This document shows, one piece after another, positions 35,245 through 43,940 of a stretch of 64,000 nucleotides of DNA. The translations under genes and the position numbers were made by a program. Source of the DNA: Hyphomicrobium sp. (GTDB lineage Bacteria; Pseudomonadota; Alphaproteobacteria; Rhizobiales; Hyphomicrobiaceae). The notes beneath the pieces were generated by a model that was given only the letters and a program-made list of their open reading frames with translations, did not search any database and was not told the origin of the DNA. Location of the stretch: the NCBI GenBank assembly GCA_030148725.1, contig JASBSU010000045.1, forward strand, positions 46,875-110,874, read 5' to 3'. How positions within the stretch are numbered: position 1 is the stretch's first letter; each line of letters begins with the position of its first letter.

Positions 35245-35874
35245 ATGGCACACGCTGAGGCGCATCGCTTCGCACGCCCGCTCGTCGCAATTCTTCTTGC
35301 TGCGATCTCGCTCACTCTCGCCGGCTGCGGCATCAACACCATCCCGACCTACGAGCAGAATGCCAAAGCGGCATGGTCCGAGGTCCTCAACCAGTACAAG
35401 CGGCGCGCCGACCTCATCCCGAACCTCGTCGAGACCGTCAAAGGCTTCGCCGACCAGGAGCGCACGGTTCTCACCGATGTCGTCGAGGCACGCGCCAAGG
35501 CCACGCAGGTGCAGGCGAACATTCCTGCCGACATCTTGACCAACCCCGAGGCGATGCAGAAATTCCAGGACGCGCAGAACCAGCTCGGCGGCGCGCTTGG
35601 GCGCCTGCTCGCCGTGGTCGAGCGCTATCCCGACATCAAGTCGGGGCAGAACTTCCTGGCACTCCAGAGCCAGATCGAAGGCACCGAGAACCGCATCGCC
35701 ATAGCGCGGCGCGACTACATTGAATCGGTCCGCGCCTATAACACCGAGATCACCACCTTCCCCGGCCGCATCTGGCGCTCCGTCATGTATCCATCGGCCA
35801 AGGAGATGGCGACATTCGACATCCCCGCTGAAGAAATGAAGGCGCCGAAGGTCGACTTCGGCACCAAGAAGTAA
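35245..35874 (+). CDS. lemA: LemA-family lipoprotein
   Basis: A 209-residue four-helix-bundle protein anchored by a lipobox (ISLTLAGC, Cys28) after a signal sequence. LemA signatures include YEQNAKAAWSEVLNQYKRRADLIPNLV, ENRIAIARRDYIESV and YNTEITTFPG. The CTGGAGG ribosome site lies 11 bases before the ATG. LemA genes usually stand next to TPM-domain genes, as here, and form an envelope module of unknown function. The 20-base gap to the next gene suggests an operon. A long 264-base spacer to the divergent ParA gene shows no recognised control site. Confidence 0.92.
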   Translation: MAHAEAHRFARPLVAILLAAISLTLAGCGINTIPTYEQNAKAAWSEVLNQYKRRADLIPNLVETVKGFADQERTVLTDVVEARAKATQVQANIPADILTNPEAMQKFQDAQNQLGGALGRLLAVVERYPDIKSGQNFLALQSQIEGTENRIAIARRDYIESVRAYNTEITTFPGRIWRSVMYPSAKEMATFDIPAEEMKAPKVDFGTKK

Positions 35875-35894
35875 CTCGCAGCCTGCTTGCAGGG

Positions 35895-36728
35895 ATGGAG
35901 GCTCCGATGCCTGCCGAGCGGCGCATTTTGCCTCCGCCCCGCGCGTTCTCGGCGCTGATGATGTGGCTCGCCGTGCTTCTTTGCATGGCGATGCCCATTT
36001 CAGCTTATGCCGAGCCGACCTTTCCCCAACTGACCGGGCGTATCGTCGACGAGGCCGGTCTCCTGACGCCGGAAGCCCGCGCCGCCATCGAGGCAAAGCT
36101 CACCGCGCTCGAGCAGAAATCGACCGACCAGCTGGCCGTGGTGACAGTGCGCTCGCTGCAGGACTATCCGATCGAGGACTACGGCTACCAGCTCGGACGC
36201 AAATGGGGCATCGGCCAGCAGGGCAAGAACAACGGCGTGCTGCTCATCGTGGCACCCAACGAGCGTAAGGTGCGCATCGAGGTCGGGCGCGGCCTTGAGC
36301 CCATCCTCACCGATGCCATGTCGAAGCTCATCATCGAGAATGCCATTCTACCCGAGTTTCGGCGTGGCAACTTCTCCGGCGGCATCGAAGCGGGCGTGCG
36401 CGACATCAACGATGTGCTTCTCGGCGATGCCGAGGAGGTGAAGCAGCGGGCGCGCGTGTCGCGCAACGCCGAGACGCTCGATTTCTGGTCCATCGTGCTG
36501 ATCCTTTTCTGGCTCGCCGTCGCAGTGTTCGTCCTCTCCGCCATCGTCCAGTCCATCCGCAACGCCCCGCAAGCCGTGCCGGGCCAGCGCCGTCGCGGGC
36601 CCCGTGGCCCCGTCGTCGTTCCGACCGACTATGGCGGATGGGGCGGTGGATGGTCCGGCGGCGGAGGCGGCGGTGGATGGTCGGGTGGAGGCGGTGATTT
36701 CGGCGGCGGATCTTCGGGAAGCTGGTGA
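35895..36728 (+). CDS. TPM-domain envelope protein with Gly-rich C-terminal tail (YgcG type)
   Basis: A 277-residue protein with a signal peptide (residues 1-40, ending ISAYAEP), a periplasmic TPM domain (45-185; GRIVDEAGLLTPEARAAI, NNGVLLIVAPNERKVRIEVG, GLEPILTDAMSK), a transmembrane helix (about 200-225; SIVLILFWLAVAVFVLSAIV), and a cytosolic tail of Gly/Trp/Ser repeats (GGWGGGWSGGGG). The layout and tail are typical for the LemA-linked YgcG family. The family was first called phosphatases, but catalytic evidence for bacterial members is thin. ATG 35907 is an alternative start. Confidence 0.9.
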   Translation: MEAPMPAERRILPPPRAFSALMMWLAVLLCMAMPISAYAEPTFPQLTGRIVDEAGLLTPEARAAIEAKLTALEQKSTDQLAVVTVRSLQDYPIEDYGYQLGRKWGIGQQGKNNGVLLIVAPNERKVRIEVGRGLEPILTDAMSKLIIENAILPEFRRGNFSGGIEAGVRDINDVLLGDAEEVKQRARVSRNAETLDFWSIVLILFWLAVAVFVLSAIVQSIRNAPQAVPGQRRRGPRGPVVVPTDYGGWGGGWSGGGGGGGWSGGGGDFGGGSSGSW

Positions 36729-36765
36729 GGCAAACCATGACCGCACAAAAGCGAGAGATGATGCG

Positions 36766-37383
36766 ATGAGCCTCTTTTCCCCCGGCGACGAGCAGCGCAT
36801 TTCCGCCGCGATAGCCGATGCCGAACGGCGCACGTCCGGCGAGATCGTGGTGGTGGTCGCAGCGCGGAGCGACGGCTACCACTATGTCCCGCCGCTCGTC
36901 GGTGCGCTCCTCGCGCTCCTAGTGCCGTGGGTGCTGATCTTCTTCACGACCCTGCACCTTGTGCCGATCTATCTGATCCAGCTCGCGGTATTTCTCTTTG
37001 TCACGCTGGCCTTAATGCCGACGCCGGTACGCACCGCCCTCGTCCCCGGCGGCATCAAGCGCATGCACGCGCATCGCCGCGCCGTCGAGCAGTTCCTTGC
37101 GCAGAACCTCCACACCACCGACAGCCGTACGGGCGTGCTGCTCTTCGTCTCGGTTGCCGAGCACTACGCGGAAATCATCGCCGACAAGGACATCGACGCG
37201 AAAGTGTCGGCCGGAACCTGGCAGGCCATTATCGACCGGCTGACCGACGCCATAGGAAACGGCCGCCCCACCGAAGGCTTCATCGAGGCTATCGGCGCCA
37301 TCGGATCAGCCCTCGCCACTCATTTCCCGCCGAGCGCCAACGATCCCAACGAGCTGCCCGACCACCTCATCATTCTCCAATAG
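36766..37383 (+). CDS. Second TPM-domain membrane protein
   Basis: A 205-residue protein starting MSLFSPGDEQRISAAIADAE, with a shorter TPM-like fold split around two membrane helices (YVPPLVGALLALLVPWVLIFF and LIQLAVFLFVTLALMP). The C-terminal half contains HRRAVEQFLAQNLHTTDSRTGVLLFVSVAEHYAEIIADK, the TPM core strand-helix order. It lies 37 bases after the first TPM gene in the same direction. Together with LemA it forms the usual three-gene module. The start was chosen at 36766 because sequence before it overlaps the Gly-rich tail of the previous gene in another frame. Confidence 0.88.
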   Translation: MSLFSPGDEQRISAAIADAERRTSGEIVVVVAARSDGYHYVPPLVGALLALLVPWVLIFFTTLHLVPIYLIQLAVFLFVTLALMPTPVRTALVPGGIKRMHAHRRAVEQFLAQNLHTTDSRTGVLLFVSVAEHYAEIIADKDIDAKVSAGTWQAIIDRLTDAIGNGRPTEGFIEAIGAIGSALATHFPPSANDPNELPDHLIILQ

Positions 37384-37488
37384 CGGCGGCATCACTGGCG
37401 GTCTCCACGCGGCGAGGCGACGCAAGGACCGCCATTTTTCCATGCTATAGGGCTGCGACCGGGGAAACTGAGGGACGGGGAAACCGCC

Positions 37489-38886
37489 GTGGACATGGCC
37501 GCTACGCATGCACAGTCTGGTGACACGACCGAACGCGCGCCTTGGTCCGCGCGCATATCCTGGATGCTCTTCGACTGGTCGGTGCAGCCCTTCTATACCC
37601 TGATCCTTACCTTCCTCTTCGCCCCCTATTTCGCCAACGTCGTCGTCGGAAACGGCCCACAGGGGCAGGCGCTTTGGGGCTACGGTGCCGCCGTGGCCGG
37701 CATTTTCATCGCCCTCGGCAGTCCGTTCCTCGGCGCCTTCGCCGACGGACGCGGCCATCGCAAACCCTGGATCGCGCTCTTCTCGGTGATCCTCGCAACA
37801 GCGTTGACGACGCTCTGGATTGCGACCCCGGGAGCATCCGCGACCACGATCTTCGTCGTTCTGCTCGCCTTCGTCATCGCGACGGTCTGCGCCGAGTACA
37901 CCGCCGTCTTCACCAACGCCTTCATGCCGAGCCTCGTGCCGCAGAGCGAGCTTGGCCGCCTCTCTGGCGCCGGCTGGGCCTGCGGCTACTTCGGCGGCCT
38001 CGCGAGCCTGTTCCTCGTTGCCGGCTTGATCGTCCCAGTCGACGGCACCGGTCAGACGCTGCTTGGTCTGCACCCAATTCTCCCGCTCGATGCCTCAGCG
38101 CGCGAAGGCGACCGTATCGTGGGCCCGCTCTCGGCAGTCTGGTACCTCGTCTTCATGATCCCGTTCTTCCTCTTCGTCCCCGACGTGAAGGAAAAGCGCG
38201 CCTCAGACGGTCGCCATGCGACGGCCGAGCTGTGGGATACCGTGCGCCACCTCCCGCAGAACCGCGACATGCTGCTGTTTCTCATCGCCCGCATGATCTA
38301 CACGGACGGCCTCACCGCGATCTTCACCTTCGGCGGCATCTACGGCGCCGGCGTCTTCGGCTGGGGCCCATTGGAGCTTGGCCTGTTCGGCATCATCCTG
38401 ACGCTCGTCGGAGCTTTCGGCGCGCTCATCGGCGGCGTCCTCGACGACCGGTTCAGCGCCAAGTTCGTTATCGTGTCAGCCCTGTTCATTTTGCTGATCG
38501 GTGCCTTGGGCATTCTTTCGGTCGACGCGAACCACGTCTTCTTCTTCGTCGACGTCGCACCCAAGCTGCCGGACTCATCGCCTTTCTCATCGACGGGCGA
38601 GCGCGTATTCCTGGCCTTCGCAATCGTGGTCGGCCTCGTCTCCGCGCCCGTTCAGTCCTCCAGCCGCTCGCTTCTGGCGCGCCTCGCACCGCGCGATAAG
38701 ATCACCCAGTATTTCGGTCTCTTCGCCTTCTCCGGCAAAGTCACGGCCTTCCTGGCGCCGCTGCTGGTGGCATTGGTCACCACCGTCAGCGAAAGCCAGC
38801 GCCTCGGGATGTCGGCGATCGCCCTGTTCCTGATCGCCGGCATCGTGCTGATGCTCCCCGTGCGATCGCCGGGGCAGGAGGGTTAA
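37489..38886 (+). CDS. MFS transporter of the UMF1/Atg22 type
   Basis: A 465-residue inner-membrane carrier with about 12 hydrophobic helices. The N-terminus WMLFDWSVQPFYTLILTFLFAPYF is the typical UMF1 (Atg22-like) start, followed by the MFS loop GAFADGRGHRKPWI. The yeast relative exports amino acids from the vacuole; the bacterial substrate is unknown, and amino acid or sugar efflux is only a guess. The start is GTG at 37489 or ATG at 37495. It lies 105 bases downstream of the second TPM gene in the same direction but is probably a separate unit. Confidence 0.88.
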   Translation: MDMAATHAQSGDTTERAPWSARISWMLFDWSVQPFYTLILTFLFAPYFANVVVGNGPQGQALWGYGAAVAGIFIALGSPFLGAFADGRGHRKPWIALFSVILATALTTLWIATPGASATTIFVVLLAFVIATVCAEYTAVFTNAFMPSLVPQSELGRLSGAGWACGYFGGLASLFLVAGLIVPVDGTGQTLLGLHPILPLDASAREGDRIVGPLSAVWYLVFMIPFFLFVPDVKEKRASDGRHATAELWDTVRHLPQNRDMLLFLIARMIYTDGLTAIFTFGGIYGAGVFGWGPLELGLFGIILTLVGAFGALIGGVLDDRFSAKFVIVSALFILLIGALGILSVDANHVFFFVDVAPKLPDSSPFSSTGERVFLAFAIVVGLVSAPVQSSSRSLLARLAPRDKITQYFGLFAFSGKVTAFLAPLLVALVTTVSESQRLGMSAIALFLIAGIVLMLPVRSPGQEG

Positions 38887-39007
38887 GAATGGCCGGAAAG
38901 CTCTCGACCGCGCTGCTTGTCGACCAGGCGGATCTGGCAGGCGGGGGCGGCGCTTCCCATGTTCTCGACAGCTGCACATCCCGCATCACGACAAGGAGTG
39001 ATTGCTG

Positions 39008-39508
39008 ATGAACCGCATTCTGCCGCTGGCCGCGGCGCTTCTCTTTCCGGTTGTTGCCATTGCCGCGGAAAGCACGGCGCCGGCTGATACGCCACCGAAG
39101 CTCGATGAACCCGCGCCGGCACCGTCGCGCTCGGCCGGAGAGGTGATCGACGACGCCAAGGATGCAACCAATGCCGCCATCGACGCGGCAAAGGATGCGA
39201 TACTGAGAGCCATTGATCGCGCCAAGGAGCACGCCGGCGAGGGCATCGAAAAAGGCAAGGAAGAGAGCGGCAAGGCCCTCGATCAGGCCAAGGAGTCGAC
39301 CAAGCTGCTAGACAAGGCCGCCGAGGCAGCGCGCGAAGTCCTCGACAAGGCGAAGCGCGCCACGTCCGAGGTTCTCGACAAGGCCAAGGAAGCCGCCGAC
39401 GAATTGAGCAAGGACGCTCAGAAGTCGACCGAAGCTTCACCGCCCCCAAATGACGAGGGTCCGCGCGAAAAGCACGAGCCCCCATCGGATTCTCAGAAGT
39501 GGCACTGA
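39008..39508 (+). CDS. Secreted LEA/apolipoprotein-like amphipathic helix protein
   Basis: A 166-residue exported protein with a signal peptide (MNRILPLAAALLFPVVAIAA). The mature protein has a Pro/Ala start and then about 100 residues of charged, Ala-rich 11-residue-like repeats (DAKDATNAAIDAAKDAILR, DKAKRATSEVLDKAKEAADE), as in LEA proteins and apolipoproteins. It probably forms a long amphipathic helix or coiled coil at the cell surface. The start at 39008 has an AAGGAG ribosome site; upstream TTG codons are ignored. It may protect membranes or be structural; no function is asserted. Confidence 0.65.
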   Translation: MNRILPLAAALLFPVVAIAAESTAPADTPPKLDEPAPAPSRSAGEVIDDAKDATNAAIDAAKDAILRAIDRAKEHAGEGIEKGKEESGKALDQAKESTKLLDKAAEAAREVLDKAKRATSEVLDKAKEAADELSKDAQKSTEASPPPNDEGPREKHEPPSDSQKWH

Positions 39509-39525
39509 TGCCCTAGGCCAGAAGT

Positions 39526-39550
39526 GCTTCGGGCCTCAACGGCCCGAAGC
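39526..39550. terminator. Bidirectional stem-loop between convergent genes
   Basis: GCTTCGGGCC-TCAAC-GGCCCGAAGC is a 10-bp perfect stem with a 5-base loop, 17 bases after the secreted protein gene and 26 bases from the end of the convergent small gene at 39577. No clear U-run on either side, so it may be a weak or Rho-assisted terminator. Confidence 0.6.
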
Positions 39551-39576
39551 GGAACTCGTGGACGCAATCACCGCGT

Positions 39577-39900
39577 TCAGGGCGACGGCGCGGGCGTCTC
39601 GCTCGGAGCCGGAGCAGGCTCGGCGGCCGGAGGAGCAGCAGGCTCGGCAGGTGCCGGTGTTTCAGCCGCAGGCGCCGGAGCAGGCTCGGCAGGTGCCGGC
39701 GTTTCAGCCGCAGGCGCTGGAGCAGGCTCGGCAGGTGTAGGTTCTGCGGCAGGAGCGGGTGCGGGCGGTGCCGGTGTTTCAGCGGCGGGCGCCGGTGCAG
39801 TTTCACGCGGAGCGGGCAGCGGCGTGTAGAGGTACACGATACCAGCCACGGCGGCCGCTAGAACAACGATGAAAAGAATGACACGAACGACAGAATTCAC
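39577..39900 (-). CDS. Membrane-anchored Pro/Ala/Glu repeat protein
   Basis: A 107-residue protein from the GTG at 39900 with a GGGGAC ribosome site. Residues 1-24 form one membrane helix (VVRVILFIVVLAAAVAGIVYL); the rest is a periplasmic low-complexity tail of the 14-residue repeat APAPAAETPAPAEP and variants. The corresponding DNA has tandem 42-base repeats. Such tails often span the periplasm or act as linkers. No other domain is present. The strand is supported by the membrane helix followed by the Pro-rich tail; the opposite strand would give a Gly/Ala-rich chance frame. Confidence 0.6.
   Translation of the reverse strand: MNSVVRVILFIVVLAAAVAGIVYLYTPLPAPRETAPAPAAETPAPPAPAPAAEPTPAEPAPAPAAETPAPAEPAPAPAAETPAPAEPAAPPAAEPAPAPSETPAPSP
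39639..39722. repeat. Tandem 42-base repeat
   Basis: Two almost identical 42-base units (39639-39680 and 39681-39722; two mismatches), followed by a decayed third unit to about 39764. It encodes the 14-residue Pro/Ala/Glu motif on the minus strand. Copy number may vary between strains. Confidence 0.85.
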
Positions 39901-39988
39901 AGCAGTGTCCCCAAGTCTCTGATGGATCGGCGGGTTAACCTTAAGCCGATTGAGCCGAAACGACAACAAACTGTGACAATTGCGCAGT

Positions 39989-40501
39989 TCACCGGCGCGG
40001 CCGGTCGGCGACCATGAACCAGGACGGCCCCATTTGCGGGTCGTTCCAGATGCGCTTCCAGGCGAAACCGGCCTTCTCGTAGGCCCGCACCGCACGCTCA
40101 TTGCGGATCGACGGGAACACGCAGACCGCCGACGCAAGCGTCGTGCTGAAAACCTCGTCCTTCAATTGCGTCAGCGCTGCTTGGCCGACGCCACGCCCGC
40201 GGTGCTCCTCGGAAGCGATGAACAGGTCGACGTCCCACGTCCCTGGATCGAGATCTTCGGGGAGTTGGTCCCCCCATGCCATAGCGTCGATAGCGTGGGC
40301 ATAACCGACCGGAACGCCGTCGGCCTCGATGATGCGGCACAGCGCATGACCGGCCCCCAAGGCAATCGTGACCTCGGCCTCGGTCGCTGAGCGCGGCCCC
40401 CACCACGCTTCGATATCGGGGCGCCCCAGCCAGCCGCGGATCAAGTCCCAGTCGGCGCGACGCGCCGGACGTAGCCTGACGCCGTCGACCGGCTTGGTCA
40501 T
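39989..40501 (-). CDS. GNAT-family N-acetyltransferase (AAC(6')-like)
   Basis: A 170-residue GNAT enzyme starting MTKPVDGVRLRPARRADWDL. It has the WGPRSATEAEV segment typical of AAC(6')-Ib-like proteins, DVDLFIASEEHRGRGVGQAAL (acetyl-CoA loop RGRGVG) and the end FVFPSIRNERAVRAYEKAGF-like sequence. Similar chromosomal proteins exist in many alphaproteobacteria, and resistance to aminoglycosides should not be assumed from sequence alone. The ATG at 40501 is one base after the purH stop, so it is probably co-translated with purH. Confidence 0.85.
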   Translation of the reverse strand: MTKPVDGVRLRPARRADWDLIRGWLGRPDIEAWWGPRSATEAEVTIALGAGHALCRIIEADGVPVGYAHAIDAMAWGDQLPEDLDPGTWDVDLFIASEEHRGRGVGQAALTQLKDEVFSTTLASAVCVFPSIRNERAVRAYEKAGFAWKRIWNDPQMGPSWFMVADRPRR

Positions 40502-40502
40502 A

Positions 40503-42089
40503 TCAATGCCTGAAGTGGCGCAGGCCGGTGAATACCATCGCCAGACCTTTTTCATCCGCAGCCGCGATGACTTCGTCATCACGCATCGACCCACCCGGCT
40601 GAATGACCGCGGTTGCGCCGGCCTCCGCAGCCGTCAGCAAGCCATCCGCGAACGGGAAGAACGCATCCGACGCCACGACCGATCCGCGCGTCAGAGGCTC
40701 GCCGGCACCGATCGCTGCCGCAGCGTCGGCTGCCTTGAGCGCTGCAATGCGCGCCGAATCGACCCGGCTCATCTGTCCCGCGCCGATGCCGACGGTCGCG
40801 CCGTCCTTTGCATAGACGATGGCGTTAGACTTCACGTGCTTTGCAACCCGGAACGCGAACAACAGGTCGGCCAGCTCCCGCTCTGTCGGCTGCCTTTTGG
40901 TGACGATCTTGAGGTTCGCCGCAGTGGTTGTCCCATTATCGCGGCCTTGCACGAGCAGCCCGCCCGCCAGCGACCGCACGATGACGCCGGGCGTCAGCGG
41001 ATCGGGCAGCGCGCCCGTTGTCAGCAGCCGCAGGTTCTTCTTCGCAGCGAAGATCGCCTTTGCCTCGTCCGTGGCATCCGGCGCGATGACCACTTCGGTG
41101 AAGATCTTGGTGATCTCCTCCGCCGCGGCTGCGTCGATAGTCCCGTTCACCGCGATGATGCCGCCGAACGCACTGACGGAATCGCAGCGTAACGCTTTGA
41201 GATACGCCTCCTTGAGATCATCGCCCGTAGCAACACCGCACGGATTGGCGTGCTTGATGATGGCCACCGCCGGCTTCACGGTGCCGAACTCGGCCACCAG
41301 CTCGAAGGCTGCATCGGTGTCGTTGAGGTTGTTGTAGGACAGCTCTTTGCCCTGGTGCTGCACGGCGGTCGCCACACCCGGCCGCGCGTCGCCGGCCGCA
41401 TAGAACGCGGCCCGCTGATGTGGGTTCTCGCCGTAGCGCAGCGGCATTTTCAGTCGCCCGCCGAATGTCCGCCACTCGGGCATGTCATCGCCGACGGTCT
41501 TGGCAAACCACTGACTGATAGCGGCATCGTAAGCCGCCGTGCGCGCATAGGCCTTGGCGGCGAGCTTCTGACGCAATTCGAATGTCGTCGCACCGTCGTT
41601 GGCGCGCATCGCTTCGAGCACGCGATCATAATCGGAAGGCTCGACGACCACCGTCACGCCGGCGTGATTCTTGGCGGCTCCGCGGATCAGCGCCGGGCCG
41701 CCGATGTCGATGTTCTCGATGCACTCGTCGTAGTCCGCGCCCTTGGCGACGGTTGCCTCGAACGGATAGAGATTGACCACGAGCAGGTCGATCGGCGCGA
41801 TGTCGTGCGCGGCCGCCTGGGCATCGTGATCGGCATTGCCGCGAATGGCGAGAAGCCCGCCGTGCACCTTGGGATGCAGCGTCTTCACGCGGCCATCGAG
41901 CATTTCCGGAAACCCGGTCAGCTCCGCCACATCCTTCACCGCGAGCCCGGCATCGCGCAGCGCCGCGGCCGTCCCGCCGGTCGAGATCAGCTCGACGCCC
42001 ATTTCGGCCAGCGCACGCGCAAACGAGACGAGACCAGTTTTTTCAGAAACAGAGAGTAGCGCGCGACGGACGCACGGAGCACTCGTCAT
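40503..42089 (-). CDS. purH: PurH, AICAR formyltransferase / IMP cyclohydrolase
   Basis: A 528-residue bifunctional enzyme for the last two steps of purine synthesis. The N-terminal IMP cyclohydrolase domain starts [20 protein letters not shown], with [13 protein letters not shown] and [18 protein letters not shown]. The AICAR transformylase domain has [23 protein letters not shown] and the end [15 protein letters not shown]. All signatures are intact and length is normal. Its start overlaps the heparinase-like stop by 4 bases (ATGA), and a GNAT gene follows by one base. Confidence 0.97.
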   Translation of the reverse strand: MTSAPCVRRALLSVSEKTGLVSFARALAEMGVELISTGGTAAALRDAGLAVKDVAELTGFPEMLDGRVKTLHPKVHGGLLAIRGNADHDAQAAAHDIAPIDLLVVNLYPFEATVAKGADYDECIENIDIGGPALIRGAAKNHAGVTVVVEPSDYDRVLEAMRANDGATTFELRQKLAAKAYARTAAYDAAISQWFAKTVGDDMPEWRTFGGRLKMPLRYGENPHQRAAFYAAGDARPGVATAVQHQGKELSYNNLNDTDAAFELVAEFGTVKPAVAIIKHANPCGVATGDDLKEAYLKALRCDSVSAFGGIIAVNGTIDAAAAEEITKIFTEVVIAPDATDEAKAIFAAKKNLRLLTTGALPDPLTPGVIVRSLAGGLLVQGRDNGTTTAANLKIVTKRQPTERELADLLFAFRVAKHVKSNAIVYAKDGATVGIGAGQMSRVDSARIAALKAADAAAAIGAGEPLTRGSVVASDAFFPFADGLLTAAEAGATAVIQPGGSMRDDEVIAAADEKGLAMVFTGLRHFRH

Positions 42090-43804
42090 TCAATAGTTCC
42101 TTCCGGCAGTCGCTCGGCGACCCAGGTCACTTCCGTTTCCCCGAACGTCACGCCGCGCAGCACGATCTGCGCTCGCGGCTGGGGACCGGCGTTTTCAGCG
42201 AAATAGGCGCTCTCCTCGATGTTGAGAACCGCACCTTCGACGCTGAACCGCCAGCGTCCGCCACCGGACAGCGTTATAAGCGCCGTATTGTATTCGTCGC
42301 CGCGGCCGCAGCGCGCACCGGGGGCGAGATGAAAGTGAATGGCGAACGGCAGATCGGCGCGCAGCCGCACTTTACCGCCCATTCCGTCGAGCCGGTCGGT
42401 GCCCTTGAGGGTGTGGCCGTCAGCCGAAAGCTCCAGCCGCCGGCTGTGCACCTGCTCGTGGCGGCGATAGTAACCATCGTGGCTTGCCAGAAGCACCGCG
42501 CTGTCGCCGTCATCGAGGTGCCATTCCACACGCTCCGGATAGCGGATCGGCGGCATCCCCGCGACCGCTTCAATCTTGCGATGCGTGATCAGCCGCGACG
42601 ACGACGTCTCCGCGAGCACCAGCGTGTTGTGACTCGCTGTAGCCCGTGCTGCCGGCAGCCAGTCGCCCGCCGCTGCACTCGGAACACCGCCGTTCACGAA
42701 CAGAAGCTCGGGCCCATCGCTCATCTCGAAGGAAAGGCAGCCAGCCTGCGCATCCGCCGACATTGCCAGCGGTGGCGGCCGGCCGACATCGGCAACGACG
42801 ATGCTCTTCCCGCGCTGCAGCCGCGCGTAGCCCGAAGCCCGCGCCTCTGAGAGCTGCGCCAGGGAGCCGTCGTCATAGGCCGCGACAGTCGACAGTCCGG
42901 CAACGTCCGGACACGACACCCCGTTGAAGCGCGCCAGCCTTCCATCGCCGAGGCGCAGGTAGTGCAGCATCGGAAGCATGTGAACCAGCGCATCGCCGAG
43001 ACGATCCGGCAGCTTGCGATCGCGCGCTGTGAAACATTGGCTGAGCGGCAGCAGGTCCAACAGCAGCGAAACGAGCAATGCTGGATTGCGCGTGACGTGT
43101 CCACCGTCGGGCAGAACCTGCACCGCAAGCTCGGCAACGAGATTTGCTTCGACGTCGCGCAGCTGCCGGTCATGGCCAGCAAGGGACAACGCTGCAAAGG
43201 TCAACGCAACCAGCGCCAACAGCCGCGGATACCCGGCCGGCGCGTCGCGCCACGTCGATGACAAGTGTGCGAGCTGGCGCCCTAGGCTCGCGGTGATCGC
43301 GCCGTAGGTTTCAGGGTCAGCGTCTTCGAGCAGGAAGTTCGCGTGCGACAGCCACGAGATCATGCGTCGCGCGGCAACGTCCGGCGCCGCCGCAACGCCA
43401 GTGCGGTCCGAACCGAATCTCAATGTCCATTCGAGCGCCAGGCAGCGCGCCGTCGCCCGCGCTTCTTCGTTGTTCGCCGCTTCGAGATCGCGCAACCAGC
43501 CGAAGCCGTGCAATTCACGCGCCCACGCAGCGTTGGGTGCTTCGACTTCAAACGGCGACGCGCCGCGCAAAAGCACGATGCTCCCGGCGAGACCGAACTG
43601 CCCGTGCTCCAACTCGGTCCAGAAGCTCGGATCGGCAGTGCGAAGGTCCTGCGGCACGATGAGGAGATGATCGAGCGGGACCTTCGGCTCCGTCCAGCGC
43701 TTCAGCGGCGTCACGAAGGCGTTGACGATCGCCGAACGCTTGCCCGGCTCATCCGCAGTCAGCGCAGCCTTGCGCAGCCGCTCTTTGAGCGTCAGTTCAG
43801 CCAT
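42086..43804 (-). CDS. Heparinase II/III-family protein
   Basis: A 572-residue protein with the N-terminal alpha/alpha toroid typical of uronate lyases (helical part, residues about 30-320) and a C-terminal beta-sandwich heparinase II/III domain ([51 protein letters not shown]). His and Tyr of the latter are in the expected order for a lyase. No signal peptide is seen, unusual for a polysaccharide lyase. Alphaproteobacteria often carry this gene directly before purH, as here with a 4-base overlap, so an intracellular or housekeeping function is likely but unknown. Confidence 0.88.
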   Translation of the reverse strand: MAELTLKERLRKAALTADEPGKRSAIVNAFVTPLKRWTEPKVPLDHLLIVPQDLRTADPSFWTELEHGQFGLAGSIVLLRGASPFEVEAPNAAWARELHGFGWLRDLEAANNEEARATARCLALEWTLRFGSDRTGVAAAPDVAARRMISWLSHANFLLEDADPETYGAITASLGRQLAHLSSTWRDAPAGYPRLLALVALTFAALSLAGHDRQLRDVEANLVAELAVQVLPDGGHVTRNPALLVSLLLDLLPLSQCFTARDRKLPDRLGDALVHMLPMLHYLRLGDGRLARFNGVSCPDVAGLSTVAAYDDGSLAQLSEARASGYARLQRGKSIVVADVGRPPPLAMSADAQAGCLSFEMSDGPELLFVNGGVPSAAAGDWLPAARATASHNTLVLAETSSSRLITHRKIEAVAGMPPIRYPERVEWHLDDGDSAVLLASHDGYYRRHEQVHSRRLELSADGHTLKGTDRLDGMGGKVRLRADLPFAIHFHLAPGARCGRGDEYNTALITLSGGGRWRFSVEGAVLNIEESAYFAENAGPQPRAQIVLRGVTFGETEVTWVAERLPEGTIE

Positions 43805-43940
43805 GAGAGCCCCGCAGCGCCGCCCGCCGACGGGCCGGCTTCGATGTGCCTACCACCATAGGTCCGGACTAGCGCCGCGAGCCGGCCAAGACAAGGCGTC
43901 GGCCAACCATCCCTGTGCGCAGATCGAGCTAGAGCGAGAA

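Noticed and set aside
39577..39829. CRISPR-like array or plus-strand Gly/Ala-rich protein at the tandem repeats
   Set aside because: The repeats are contiguous with no spacers and encode a Pro/Ala/Glu tail after a membrane helix on the minus strand.
39989..40501. Aminoglycoside resistance gene
   Set aside because: It is AAC(6')-like in layout but sits in a housekeeping purH operon; resistance cannot be inferred from sequence alone.
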